From positions 1 through 48,922 of the forward strand of contig JAPPFB010000022.1 of NCBI GenBank assembly GCA_028875225.1: a stretch of DNA of 48,922 nt. Reading direction: 5' to 3'. Of this stretch, positions 1 through 7,168 are shown one piece after another. The first letter of the stretch is position 1. Every line of letters begins with the position of its first letter. Below the pieces are notes generated by a model, which was given only the letters and a program-made list of their open reading frames with translations, made no database searches and was not told the DNA's origin. Origin of the DNA: Chloroflexota bacterium (GTDB lineage: Bacteria; Chloroflexota; Dehalococcoidia; Bin125). Position numbers and translations under genes: made by a program.

Positions 1-158
1 ACTTGACCCGTTACCGGCCATGATCGCATATCCACCGGTTTACGCGCAGGTCTCCCTGGGGAGAAGCCTGCCCCGCACTTGATGCGGGGGGATGGGGTGA
101 GGGTCCCCTTTCCCTCCCAGAGGAAGAGACCATCGACGAAGACGACGACCCCTTGTAA
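1..158 (+). pseudogene. 3' fragment of a repeat-bearing small gene (duplicate of the gene at 14673-15032)
   Basis: The frame ending at the TAA at 156-158 encodes a C-terminus that reads ACPALDAGGWGEGP, then LSLPEEETIDEDDDPL. This matches, with few changes, the end of the protein encoded on the minus strand at 14673-15032. The frame is closed by a TGA at 21-23 and the sequence before about position 45 no longer resembles the other copy, so this is either a decayed duplicate or a gene cut by the contig edge. Bases 51-118 belong to a palindromic repeat family. Function unknown. Confidence 0.5.
51..118. repeat. Dispersed palindromic repeat, family C, copy 1
   Basis: The stretch holds CTCCCTGGGGAG, GCCCCGCACTTGATGCGGGG and a GGGTGAGGGTCCCC block. 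The same blocks, in the same order, lie at 14728-14793 in the other orientation, inside a coding sequence. Each block can fold on itself. This is a short interspersed palindromic element, not an insertion sequence. Confidence 0.6.
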
Positions 159-184
159 CTGCCGATCCTCTCTTGTTTGTCCCG

Positions 185-235
185 CGCGTTTTTTTTCTCA
201 CGGCCGATCACCCACTCCCGGCACCGCCGTGCCCA
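185..235. repeat. Duplicated 3' flank with T8 tract
   Basis: Downstream of the TAA at 156-158 the sequence GCGCGTTTTTTTTCT followed by a CGGCCGATCACC block is repeated downstream of the paralogous gene (minus strand, about 14595-14645). The T run could act as part of a terminator, but I see no strong hairpin directly before it. It shows that the duplicated unit extends beyond the coding end. Confidence 0.45.
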
Positions 236-335
236 CTGGAACCCACCGACACAACTCAACGTCGCTGCCGCCGCTCTACCCTTCCAACAATGCGCGGCCA
301 TCGCCGTGCAGCGCGCGTCGACGAGGAGGTTCCTC

Positions 336-1142
336 ATGACTGGACTACTGGACGGCAAGGTCGCCGTGATTACCGGCGCCGGCTCCGGCATGGGCCGGGC
401 CACGGCGGAACTGTTCGCCGAGGAAGGCGCTCGCGTCCTCGTCATGGATCGCTGGGCGGAGCGGGCGGAGGACGCCGCAACCGGGATTGGAGAGGCGGCC
501 GTCGCGTTCACGGGCGACGTCTCACAGGGCGAGGACGTCCAGGCGATGTACCAGGCCGCCGTCGACGCCTTTGGCGGAGTCAACATCATTTACAACAACG
601 CCGGCATCGGCAGCCGCGAGGACAATGTCCGGGACTGTCCCGAGGAGGTCTTCGACGAGATCATGGCGATCAACCTGCGCGGCGTCTGGCTGGGGATGAA
701 GTACGGGATCCCTCACCTGCAGCGCGCCGGCGGCGGTTCGATCATCTCCACGGCCTCCGTCGCGGGCATCTCTGGTCTGGCCGGCATCACCGCCTATTGC
801 GCCTCCAAGGGCGGCGTCATCTCCCTGACCCGCACCGTCGCCGGTGAGTTCGCTTCATCGGGCATCCGGATCAACTGCATCTGCCCCGGCGCGATCGCGA
901 CCCGGATCGGTGACAACTCGCAGGGCCCGCAAGATCCGGTGCAGCTGGAACGAAGACGCGAGCGCAACGCCGGCGCGCACCCGCTGGGCCGCTCGGGCGA
1001 AGGCAGCGACATCGCCCAGGCGGCGCTCTTCCTGGCCTCCGATGAGTCTTCGTTCATGACCGGTCAAGCCATCGTGGTCGACGGCGGCTGGACGGCCATC
1101 GACGGACGCTGGGCCGACTTCGCCGGCGTCGACTTCTCGTAG
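336..1142 (+). CDS. Short-chain dehydrogenase/reductase (SDR), array copy 1
   Basis: This 268-residue protein is a classical SDR: cofactor motif TGAGSGMG near residue 12, NNAG near residue 88, and the catalytic Ser (STAS) and YCASK tetrad. It would oxidise or reduce an alcohol/ketone with NAD(H) or NADP(H); the substrate cannot be read from sequence. ATG 336 is chosen because GAGGAGG lies 6 bases upstream and the SDR fold starts a few residues later; the longer frame from 177 adds only low-complexity residues. It is the first of three tandem paralogs and the most divergent of them. A palindromic repeat separates it from copy 2. Confidence 0.9.
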   Translation: MTGLLDGKVAVITGAGSGMGRATAELFAEEGARVLVMDRWAERAEDAATGIGEAAVAFTGDVSQGEDVQAMYQAAVDAFGGVNIIYNNAGIGSREDNVRDCPEEVFDEIMAINLRGVWLGMKYGIPHLQRAGGGSIISTASVAGISGLAGITAYCASKGGVISLTRTVAGEFASSGIRINCICPGAIATRIGDNSQGPQDPVQLERRRERNAGAHPLGRSGEGSDIAQAALFLASDESSFMTGQAIVVDGGWTAIDGRWADFAGVDFS

Positions 1143-1156
1143 CTGCCAAGACCAAG

Positions 1157-1230
1157 ACCTCCCCCTCTGGGGGAGAGCCTGCCCCCGCGAAGGCGGGGGT
1201 GTCACGAAGTGACGGAGGGGGCCGCCCTCC
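1157..1230. repeat. Dispersed palindromic repeat, family A, copy 1
   Basis: Four adjacent self-complementary blocks: CCTCCCCCTCTGGGGGAG, GCCTGCCCCCGCGAAGGCGG, GTCACGAAGTGAC and GGAGGGGGCCGCCCTCC. Related blocks lie at 15519-15569. The element sits between two SDR genes just before the ribosome-binding site of the second. Confidence 0.7.
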
Positions 1231-1252
1231 GACGAAAGCAACGGAGAGACCA

Positions 1253-2047
1253 ATGCCTCAACGGCTCGAAGGCAAGGTCGCCGTCATCACCGGCGGAGCC
1301 TCCGGGCTCGGCGAAGCATCCGCCCGCCTGTTTGCATCCGAGGGCGCGCGGGTCGTGATTGCTGATCGGAACACGTCTCGAGGACCTCAGGTGGCCTCCG
1401 AGATCGGCGACGCCGCGCGCTTCGTCGAGACCGATGTGCGTTCCGGCGAAGACGTGCAGGCAATGTTCGCCGTGGCCGACGACACCTGGGGCCGCGTGGA
1501 CGTGATCTACAACAACGCCGGCGTCGGAGGCCCCGAGGGTCGGGTGACCGAATGTCCCGAGGAGCGCTACGACCTGATTTCCGACGTCAACATCCGCGGC
1601 GTCTGGCTGGGGATGAAGTACGGGATCCCGCACCTGGAGCGGGCGGGCGGCGGATCGATCATCGTCACCGCATCGATCGCGGCGATTGCCGGTGTGGCCG
1701 GCGTGTCCGCCTATTGCGCATCGAAGGGCGCTGTGGTCGCGATGGTTCAGGCGGCTGCCGGTGAGTGGGCCTCGAAGCACATTCGCATCAACTGCATCCT
1801 GCCGGGCAACATCGCGACCGGTCAGGGCTCGCGCGACGAGGAACAGATCGAGCAGTCGCGCGAGTTCATGGCCAACTACAACCCGATCCGGCGTTCGGGC
1901 GAAGCGATCGACATCGCCAATGCCGCGCTCTTCCTCGCCTCCGACGCATCTTCGCTGATCACGGGGCAGAAGCTGGTCGTCGACGGCGGTTGGACCAGCC
2001 TCGACGACCGATACGTCCAGGTCATGGGACCGCAGTACTCGCAGTAA
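1253..2047 (+). CDS. Short-chain dehydrogenase/reductase, array copy 2
   Basis: 264 residues with the SDR signature TGGASGLG, NNAGVGG, catalytic Ser in the TASIA segment and YCASK. ATG 1253 follows GGAGAG; the upstream in-frame extension is repeat sequence. The protein is closely related to the next gene: both share YDLISDVNIRGVWLGMKYG or a near-identical version and the C-terminal ITGQKLVVDGGWT. The gap to copy 3 is 16 bases, so the two are probably co-transcribed. Substrate unknown; the paired near-duplicates suggest related substrates or two subunits of one enzyme. Confidence 0.9.
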   Translation: MPQRLEGKVAVITGGASGLGEASARLFASEGARVVIADRNTSRGPQVASEIGDAARFVETDVRSGEDVQAMFAVADDTWGRVDVIYNNAGVGGPEGRVTECPEERYDLISDVNIRGVWLGMKYGIPHLERAGGGSIIVTASIAAIAGVAGVSAYCASKGAVVAMVQAAAGEWASKHIRINCILPGNIATGQGSRDEEQIEQSREFMANYNPIRRSGEAIDIANAALFLASDASSLITGQKLVVDGGWTSLDDRYVQVMGPQYSQ

Positions 2048-2063
2048 CCGAGAGGAACGGCAC

Positions 2064-2855
2064 ATGGCTGATCGACTAGCGGGCAAGGTCGCAGTGATTA
2101 CTGGCGGCGCGTCGGGCATTGGCGAAGCCACGGCGCGGCTCTTCGCCTCCGAAGGAGCGAGGGTCCTGATCGCCGATCGCAACGCGGAACGAGGACCCTG
2201 GGTGGCTTCAGATATCGGCGACGCCGCGTTGTACGTCGAGACCGACGTGCGCAACGGTGAGGACGTGCAGGGCATGTTCTCGGCCGCCGATGAGGCCTGG
2301 GGACGGATCGACGTGATCTACAACAACGCCGGCGTCGGTCCGCCGGAAGGCGGCATTCTCGAGTGCTCGGAACATACCTACGACCTCGTCTCCGACGTCA
2401 ACATCCGCGGCGTCTGGCTGGGCATGAAGTACGGCATCCCGCACCTCGAGCGCGCCGGCGGCGGCTCGATCATTGCCACCGCCTCGGTCGCCGGTCTGGT
2501 CGGCCTGGCCGGGATGGCGGCCTATTGCGCCTCCAAGGGCGCCGTGATCGCCATGGTCCAGGCCGCGGCCGGCGAGTGGGCGTCCAAGAACATCCGTATC
2601 AACTGCATCTGCCCCGGCGGCATCGCCACCGGTCAGGGCTGGCTCAGCGAAGAGCGGGTCGAACAGACGAGACGGGACTGGGCGAACATGCACCCAATCG
2701 GCCGTTCAGGCGAGGCGATCGACATCGCCAACGCGGCCCTCTTCCTCGCCTCGGACGCCTCAGCGCTGATCACCGGACAGAAGCTCGTCGTTGACGGCGG
2801 CTGGACCGGTCCCGACGCCCGCTACAACCAGTTCACCGGCCGCGACTGGAGCTAG
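2064..2855 (+). CDS. Short-chain dehydrogenase/reductase, array copy 3
   Basis: 263-residue SDR with TGGASGIG cofactor motif, NNAGVGP, and YCASK. It is the closest paralog of the preceding gene across its full length, including the GEAIDIANAALFLASDAS segment. ATG 2064 has a GAGAGG about 10 bases upstream. Like copies 1 and 2 it ends with the conserved DGGWT segment seen in many SDRs that form tetramers. The stop codon is only one base from the stop of the convergent PPOX gene. Confidence 0.9.
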   Translation: MADRLAGKVAVITGGASGIGEATARLFASEGARVLIADRNAERGPWVASDIGDAALYVETDVRNGEDVQGMFSAADEAWGRIDVIYNNAGVGPPEGGILECSEHTYDLVSDVNIRGVWLGMKYGIPHLERAGGGSIIATASVAGLVGLAGMAAYCASKGAVIAMVQAAAGEWASKNIRINCICPGGIATGQGWLSEERVEQTRRDWANMHPIGRSGEAIDIANAALFLASDASALITGQKLVVDGGWTGPDARYNQFTGRDWS

Positions 2856-2856
2856 C

Positions 2857-3285
2857 TCACGAGGCCGACCAGCGCGTAATCCGGTCGGGCGTCAACTTGA
2901 GCAGGGGCCGCTCCTCCAACGCCATCGACGCGTATTGTGGATACTTCGCTCGAAGCGCCGCGATCACCGCTTCCGCCTCCTCAACCTCCCACGTCGATGG
3001 CCACAACACAGTCGCCGGCCCACGCAGCAGGATCCACCACAATCGATCCCAGGTATCGTCATAGTTGTCGATCAGCAGGGCGAACCTCGGATTGGATTCG
3101 ATGTTCGTCAACCGCCGCAGCCGCAGCGTCGTCTTGGGCTTCTCATCAATCGCGATGTAGACCGAGTCGGCCACGACCTCGAAGACCACCGGCTGAAGAT
3201 GCGGGTCGCCCTCCGCCGAAGCCGTCGAGAGGTACCCGTGTCGGGCCGACTCAAGCGTGGCGCGGACGTCATCGAGTGAGGTCAT
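2857..3285 (-). CDS. PPOX-class F420/FMN-dependent oxidoreductase, TIGR03668-like
   Basis: 142 residues with the split-barrel pattern of the pyridoxamine 5'-phosphate oxidase superfamily. The block LRRLTNIESNPRFALLIDNY followed by DDTWDRLWWILLRG is characteristic of the Rv0121-type family, whose members bind deazaflavin F420. It probably reduces an unknown small molecule with F420H2. No membrane segment. The family tie to F420 supports an actinobacterial or Chloroflexota host. Monocistronic between the SDR array and a divergent dehydratase gene. Confidence 0.8.
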   Translation of the reverse strand: MTSLDDVRATLESARHGYLSTASAEGDPHLQPVVFEVVADSVYIAIDEKPKTTLRLRRLTNIESNPRFALLIDNYDDTWDRLWWILLRGPATVLWPSTWEVEEAEAVIAALRAKYPQYASMALEERPLLKLTPDRITRWSAS

Positions 3286-3342
3286 CGGCTTCCTATACTC
3301 GCGGCATCGATCAGCAGTTCTGGAGATCAGCGGGAGGTACTC

Positions 3343-3633
3343 ATGCCGGAGCGACGCAAGCTTGATGACTCCGAGATTAGCGATCGGCTGTCGGAGATCC
3401 CGGGTTGGGGCTACGAGGACGGTTCGTTGACGCGCGAGTTCCAGTTCGACAACTTCGTCTCAGCCTTCGGCTTCATGTCGTCGGTCGCCCTACTGGCCGA
3501 GAAGCTCGACCACCATCCCAACTGGTCGAACGTCTACAACACCGTCTCGATCGCGCTCAACACCCACGACGCCGGCGGCGTCACCGACTTCGACTTCGTC
3601 CTGGCCAGCCAGATCAACGAGGCAGCCGGCTAG
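3343..3633 (+). CDS. phhB: 4a-hydroxytetrahydrobiopterin (pterin-4a-carbinolamine) dehydratase
   Basis: 96 residues, the usual length. The active-site block EKLDHHPNWSNVYNTVSI (His57, His58) and the later His75 in NTHDAGGVT fit the PCD/DCoH family, which dehydrates 4a-hydroxy-pterin to regenerate cofactor for aromatic amino acid hydroxylases. GGGAGG lies 7 bases before ATG 3343. No hydroxylase is nearby, so it may serve another pterin reaction. Its TAG stop lies inside a CTAG shared with the stop of the convergent ammonia-lyase. Confidence 0.9.
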   Translation: MPERRKLDDSEISDRLSEIPGWGYEDGSLTREFQFDNFVSAFGFMSSVALLAEKLDHHPNWSNVYNTVSIALNTHDAGGVTDFDFVLASQINEAAG

Positions 3634-4604
3634 TCCGCCAACCACTTGAGGAGCTGCCCGCGCGTCGCATTGGCGCCGCTGATCACGATCACCACCCGTT
3701 TGCCGACCAGTCGGTCTCGTTCCTGATCGGCCGCTGCGATTGCGACCGCCCCGGACGGTTCCGCCATCACGTGTTGCATGTCCCAGAGCAGCCTGGTCGC
3801 GTTGAGGATCTGTTCATCGTCAACCAGGATGAAGTCGTTCAGTCTGTGCTTCAGAATCTCGAGCGCAAAGGGGAACGGCGTTCCGGTCGCCAGACCCTCG
3901 GCAATGCTCCGGTTCGGCCGATCCTCAACGATGCCTGACCGCCAGGCGTCGTGTGCAGCCGGCGATTGGGCGGACTGGGACGCCCAGATTTGGGCCGGAT
4001 GGTCGAGTCCGTCGCGAACCGTAACCCAACCGCTAGAGCCCGTGCCGCCGCCGAGCGGCAGCAGCACCAGATCAGTGTCCGGCTGTTGATCTTCAAGCAC
4101 TTCCAGGGCGGCCGTGCCGACGCCCGCGATCAGGCGCGGTTCCTCGACTGGCTCAACGTATCGAGCGCCGCGTTCGGCCGCGTATTCCTCTGCCTGACGG
4201 CGGGACTCGTCAAACCGCTCTCCGACGAGTTCGACCTTGCCTCCCAGTCGTTCGATCGCCGCAATCTTGTCAGCGTTCGCGTCGGTCGGCATGAAGATCG
4301 TCGCCTCTGCGCCGATCGAGGCTGCGCCGAACGCGATGGACTGTCCGTGGTTGCCGGTGGATGAAGTGACAAGACCACGCTTGAGCTCATCCGCAGTCAG
4401 TTGCGACGCGAAGTACACGCCGCCTCGCACCTTGAAGGCCGAGGTCGGAGTCATGCACTCGAGCTTGAGTGAGACGTGCGCGTCCCAGCGTTCTGACAGT
4501 CCCGGGCTGTGGACCAGCGGCGTCGGCAGCGAGAGCGTCTGCTTGATGACCTCCCGGGCTCGGCGGACATCCTCCAGCGATGGCGGAACCAGGGCGCCGC
4601 TCAC
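3630..4604 (-). CDS. PLP-dependent threonine/serine ammonia-lyase family protein
   Basis: 324 residues, fold-type II PLP enzyme without an ACT regulatory domain, so a catabolic TdcB-like or serine-racemase/hydroxyaspartate-lyase type. The PLP lysine is Lys58 in SAFKVRGG; STGNHGQ binds the substrate carboxylate and GGGTGSSG the cofactor phosphate (GGGGL is more usual). The end SGANATRG matches the family. GTG 4604 overlaps the stop of the DinB gene by 4 bases, giving a coupled two-gene operon. Exact substrate (threonine, serine, hydroxy-aspartate) is undecided. Confidence 0.8.
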   Translation of the reverse strand: MSGALVPPSLEDVRRAREVIKQTLSLPTPLVHSPGLSERWDAHVSLKLECMTPTSAFKVRGGVYFASQLTADELKRGLVTSSTGNHGQSIAFGAASIGAEATIFMPTDANADKIAAIERLGGKVELVGERFDESRRQAEEYAAERGARYVEPVEEPRLIAGVGTAALEVLEDQQPDTDLVLLPLGGGTGSSGWVTVRDGLDHPAQIWASQSAQSPAAHDAWRSGIVEDRPNRSIAEGLATGTPFPFALEILKHRLNDFILVDDEQILNATRLLWDMQHVMAEPSGAVAIAAADQERDRLVGKRVVIVISGANATRGQLLKWLAD

Positions 4605-5143
4605 GAGCGGTACTTCGCGATCTGTTCCGGCTGGCGCTCGGCGATCGTCTCGGCGGAGCGGAAGTAGATGTCGGGTGGGTCCCAGCCGTTGAGTCCGGCG
4701 TAGGTGTCGATCTGGGAGCGGTGGTGGATGTCGTGCTCCATCATCATCAGAAGCAGTCGCCAGCCGCTCAAGGTGGCACCGGGCGTATCGATCATCTCGA
4801 CCTGACGGTTCAGCCCCTCCGGTCCAACCTCGGTCACGAGGCGACTGAACTCCTCAAAGCTGGCGTCCAGCGCAGGCGCCCACAGCTCCGGACTACTGAC
4901 GTCGGGCGGCTCGGGCGAGATCCAGCCTTCCCGTCGATAGGCGCTGGCGAAGTAGAGCCGCGAGCCGCACATGTGACCGATCAGCTTGTTGATCGACCAG
5001 GCCCCTTCTCCCACTAACGTGGCGCCTTCGCCTCCAATTGGAGTCCAGCCGTCGGCTTCCGGTGGCAATGCAGTCACATCGCGCACGGCGCGGCGGTTGA
5101 CCGAGCGAAAGTAGCGCAAGAAGCCATCAATATCGGTGAACAT
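4601..5143 (-). CDS. DinB family protein
   Basis: 180 residues; helical-bundle DinB/YfiT-like protein. The metal-site histidines are visible in INKLIGHM (N-terminal) and EHDIHHRSQI (C-terminal). Members act as metal-dependent thiol transferases or hydrolases; the precise reaction cannot be assigned. It is the first gene of a two-gene operon, overlapping the ammonia-lyase gene by GTGA. ATG 5143 is the only reasonable start. Confidence 0.8.
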   Translation of the reverse strand: MFTDIDGFLRYFRSVNRRAVRDVTALPPEADGWTPIGGEGATLVGEGAWSINKLIGHMCGSRLYFASAYRREGWISPEPPDVSSPELWAPALDASFEEFSRLVTEVGPEGLNRQVEMIDTPGATLSGWRLLLMMMEHDIHHRSQIDTYAGLNGWDPPDIYFRSAETIAERQPEQIAKYRS

Positions 5144-5158
5144 GCTGTGTCCTTTGCT

Positions 5159-5860
5159 CTACTGAAGTTCGAGGGAGGGCTGTTCTTCGACCTCGAGCAG
5201 GCTGGGGTCGTCATGCTTGACCGCGTTGACGCGGCTCGAGACCGGCATCGAGATGAACGAATCGTCGGGCGTCACATCCAGCAAAGCCAGCGTCGATTCC
5301 CGCTCCTGATTGCCTGGATCGAGCCATTCTTCATGGCGATCCGGCGGAAGGACGACCGGCATCCGCGAGTGGATGTTTGCGAGGGCCTCGCTGGCTTCCC
5401 GGGTCAGGATCGTGAACGTCACCGCCGGACGGTCGGGTTCGGGATGCCAGATGTCGTAGAGGCCGGCGAAGACGAACGGTTCCCGGTCGGCGCGATGGAT
5501 CCAGTGCGGCTGACGCTGGTTCTTCGGTCCGCTCCACTCGTACCAACCGTCGGCCGGGACGAGGCAACGCTGGCGCTTGAATGGTCGCGCGTACGCTCGG
5601 GACTCGGCCACCGACTCGGAGCGGGCATTGATCTGACGCGCCGCACGCTTCGTGTCCTTGGCCCAGAAGTTCACCAGTCCCCAGCGCGCGGGCTGAGCGG
5701 CGAATTGCTCGCCGTCGGCGAGGATGATCGGATGCAGCTGCGTCGGTGCGATGTTGAATCGCGGCTTGAAATCGCCCCCGCCGAACAGCTTGACATTGAG
5801 CCGCTGCACGGCCTCGACGAATTCCAGCGAGTCGACGGTCAGGGTGAAGCGTCCGCACAT
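5159..5860 (-). CDS. SOS response-associated peptidase / abasic-site crosslinking protein (SRAP, YedK/HMCES family)
   Basis: 233 residues beginning MCGRFTL. Cys2 becomes the N-terminal nucleophile after Met removal and forms a covalent link to abasic sites in single-stranded DNA. The other family residues are present: RFNIAPTQ (Asn36), INARSES (Asn78), GWYEW (Glu108) and NIHSRMPV (His164). Acts in protection of damaged DNA. It stands alone, 15 bases upstream (in transcription it precedes) of DinB-like gene region, with a 100-base divergent gap to the crotonase gene that contains a perfect 12-base palindrome. Confidence 0.92.
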   Translation of the reverse strand: MCGRFTLTVDSLEFVEAVQRLNVKLFGGGDFKPRFNIAPTQLHPIILADGEQFAAQPARWGLVNFWAKDTKRAARQINARSESVAESRAYARPFKRQRCLVPADGWYEWSGPKNQRQPHWIHRADREPFVFAGLYDIWHPEPDRPAVTFTILTREASEALANIHSRMPVVLPPDRHEEWLDPGNQERESTLALLDVTPDDSFISMPVSSRVNAVKHDDPSLLEVEEQPSLELQ

Positions 5861-5907
5861 GGGGTCAGTGTAGGCAGGTGTCCGTTTAGCATTGAGAGGA
5901 TTGTTTC

Positions 5908-5919
5908 GATTCGCGAATC
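5908..5919. promoter_or_regulatory. Perfect 12-bp palindrome GATTCGCGAATC, candidate operator
   Basis: It lies between the divergent SRAP and crotonase genes, 48 bases from one start and 41 from the other. Size, symmetry and position fit a regulator-binding site. No regulator gene is nearby, and a match to a known LexA box of this group cannot be confirmed by eye. Confidence 0.35.
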
Positions 5920-5960
5920 AGTGAATCTTTCCATCTACCCATTGGCGAAGGGACCGACAC

Positions 5961-6776
5961 ATGTCCGACACGAACGGCGAGCCGACCGTCATTCTCGACA
6001 AGCGCGACGACGGCGTCGCTCTGATTACCTTGAACCGACCAGAGCGGCTGAATGCCTTCGGCGACGACCTGCTGCAACGATTGACCGAGGCGCTCGTCGA
6101 TTGTGAAGACGACCCCGAGGTTCGATGCGTGGCGTTGACCGGTGCCGGGCGCGGGTTCTCAGCCGGAGCCGACATCAACAACATGGCACGTGGTTCCAGC
6201 GGGCCGCCTCCCGGTCCCGGCGTGGTCAATCGGCGCAGCCATCGCAGCCAGCAGCAGACCTCGGGAATGCTGCATGAAATGGGTACGCCGACCGTTTCTC
6301 TGGTCAATGGGCCGGCCGCCGGCGGCGGACTCGGCCTGTGCCTGGCGACGGACTTCCGAATCGCCTCCGACCGGGCGCGTTTCGTCACGGCGTTTCGCAA
6401 CATCGGCGTATCGGGCGACTACGGCGTCGCCTGGTTCCTGAACCAGATGGTTGGGATCACGCGCGCCCGCGAGTTGCTGATGCTCGACCGCCGGATCAAC
6501 GCCGACGAAGCCGAGGCGCTCGGAATTGTCACGAAGATTGTGCCGCATGACGATCTGCTGTCCGAGGGGCTCGCGTTCTGCCGCGAACTGGCGCAGGGAC
6601 CAACCGCGGTGCTGTCGATGATGAAGTGGACGTTGAACTACGCGGCGACATCGAGCCTGAGTGACTCGCTGTACCAGGAGGGTTCGCACGTGATGCTGTC
6701 CTTCACCGGCGAGGACAACAAGGAGGCGGCACGCGCCTTCCTGGAAAAGCGCCCGCCGAATTTCGTCGGTCGGTAA
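5961..6776 (+). CDS. Enoyl-CoA hydratase/isomerase family (probable isomerase)
   Basis: 271-residue crotonase-fold protein. Oxyanion-hole segments GRGFSAGADI and NGPAAGGGLGL are present. Both glutamates used by true hydratases appear replaced: the GGGCEL-type Glu is Gly here, and the second lies in RFVTAFRNIG. An Asp is kept in IGVSGDYG, the position used by PaaG-like and dienoyl-CoA isomerases. I therefore infer an isomerase or other crotonase activity rather than simple hydration. GAAGGGA precedes ATG 5961. It stands alone, followed by a hairpin terminator. Confidence 0.82.
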   Translation: MSDTNGEPTVILDKRDDGVALITLNRPERLNAFGDDLLQRLTEALVDCEDDPEVRCVALTGAGRGFSAGADINNMARGSSGPPPGPGVVNRRSHRSQQQTSGMLHEMGTPTVSLVNGPAAGGGLGLCLATDFRIASDRARFVTAFRNIGVSGDYGVAWFLNQMVGITRARELLMLDRRINADEAEALGIVTKIVPHDDLLSEGLAFCRELAQGPTAVLSMMKWTLNYAATSSLSDSLYQEGSHVMLSFTGEDNKEAARAFLEKRPPNFVGR

Positions 6777-6803
6777 GTCAAGTACTGGCCCGGATAAACC
6801 GAA

Positions 6804-6828
6804 CCCCCGGACAAGAGTCCGGGGGTCG
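6804..6828. terminator. Hairpin terminator, probably bidirectional
   Basis: CCCCCGGAC, loop AAGAG-like bases, then GTCCGGGGG forms a 9-bp GC stem 30 bases after the crotonase stop. There is no long T tract on either side. It would also end transcripts coming from the minus-strand riboswitch region. Confidence 0.6.
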
Positions 6829-6857
6829 GCCAGGAAGGACGGGGACGGGCGAGCGAG

Positions 6858-7013
6858 AAACCCGTGCCCCTGAGTGCGCCGGGCGGTCGCTCCCGGCGTG
6901 ACTCTCACGTTCGCGGCCGATGACTGCCTCGCGGCAGTGGGCGAACCGGTGGAGCCGTGCTCAAGGCACGGGTTCTTGGTTTGCGCACTTGAGCTGCTGC
7001 TCTGGTGCGCATC
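6858..7013. other. Gene-free structured region with nested inverted repeats
   Basis: AACCCGTGCC (about 6859) is exactly complementary to GGCACGGGTT (about 6965), enclosing about 96 bases that hold smaller hairpins: CCGGGCGGTCGCTCCCGG, ACTGCCTCGCGGCAGT and CGTGCTCAAGGCACG (the last competes with the outer stem). A further pair TGCGCAC/GTGCGCA lies at about 6983-7010. Only a 35-codon frame is open on the minus strand. This looks like structured RNA downstream of the c-di-AMP riboswitch candidate, or a separate non-coding RNA; I do not recognise a known family. Confidence 0.4.
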
Positions 7014-7017
7014 TCCC

Positions 7018-7168
7018 TCGGTCGCCTACGGGGTTAGCTGACGGGTTCGGCGCGAAGGAGTGCGCCGTGCGATTCCGCTTCGATGAAGACGAAGATCGCA
7101 TTCACCCCAGAATGGTGGGTCCCCCGCTCCCCGATCGGCTGCTGGGCTTCTCGGGGATTCGGCCCGAA
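7018..7168 (-). promoter_or_regulatory. Cyclic di-AMP riboswitch (ydaO/yuaA type) candidate
   Basis: Read on the minus strand, the region carries the conserved blocks of the ydaO motif in order: GCCGAATC near 7160, GGGGGACCCA (7125-7116), GGGGTGAAT (7108-7100), then CGAACCCGTCAGCTAACC and GTAGGCG (7049-7023). These are known from actinobacterial and other leaders where c-di-AMP turns off cell-wall or potassium genes. Here no convincing gene follows on the minus strand before the hairpin at 6804-6828. Boundaries are approximate. Confidence 0.75.

Noticed and set aside
7109-7120. Repeat CCCAGAATGGTGGGT shared with the alcohol dehydrogenase gene (about 11680)
   Set aside because: A short chance match: one site is part of the riboswitch core, the other encodes the conserved ILGHE segment.
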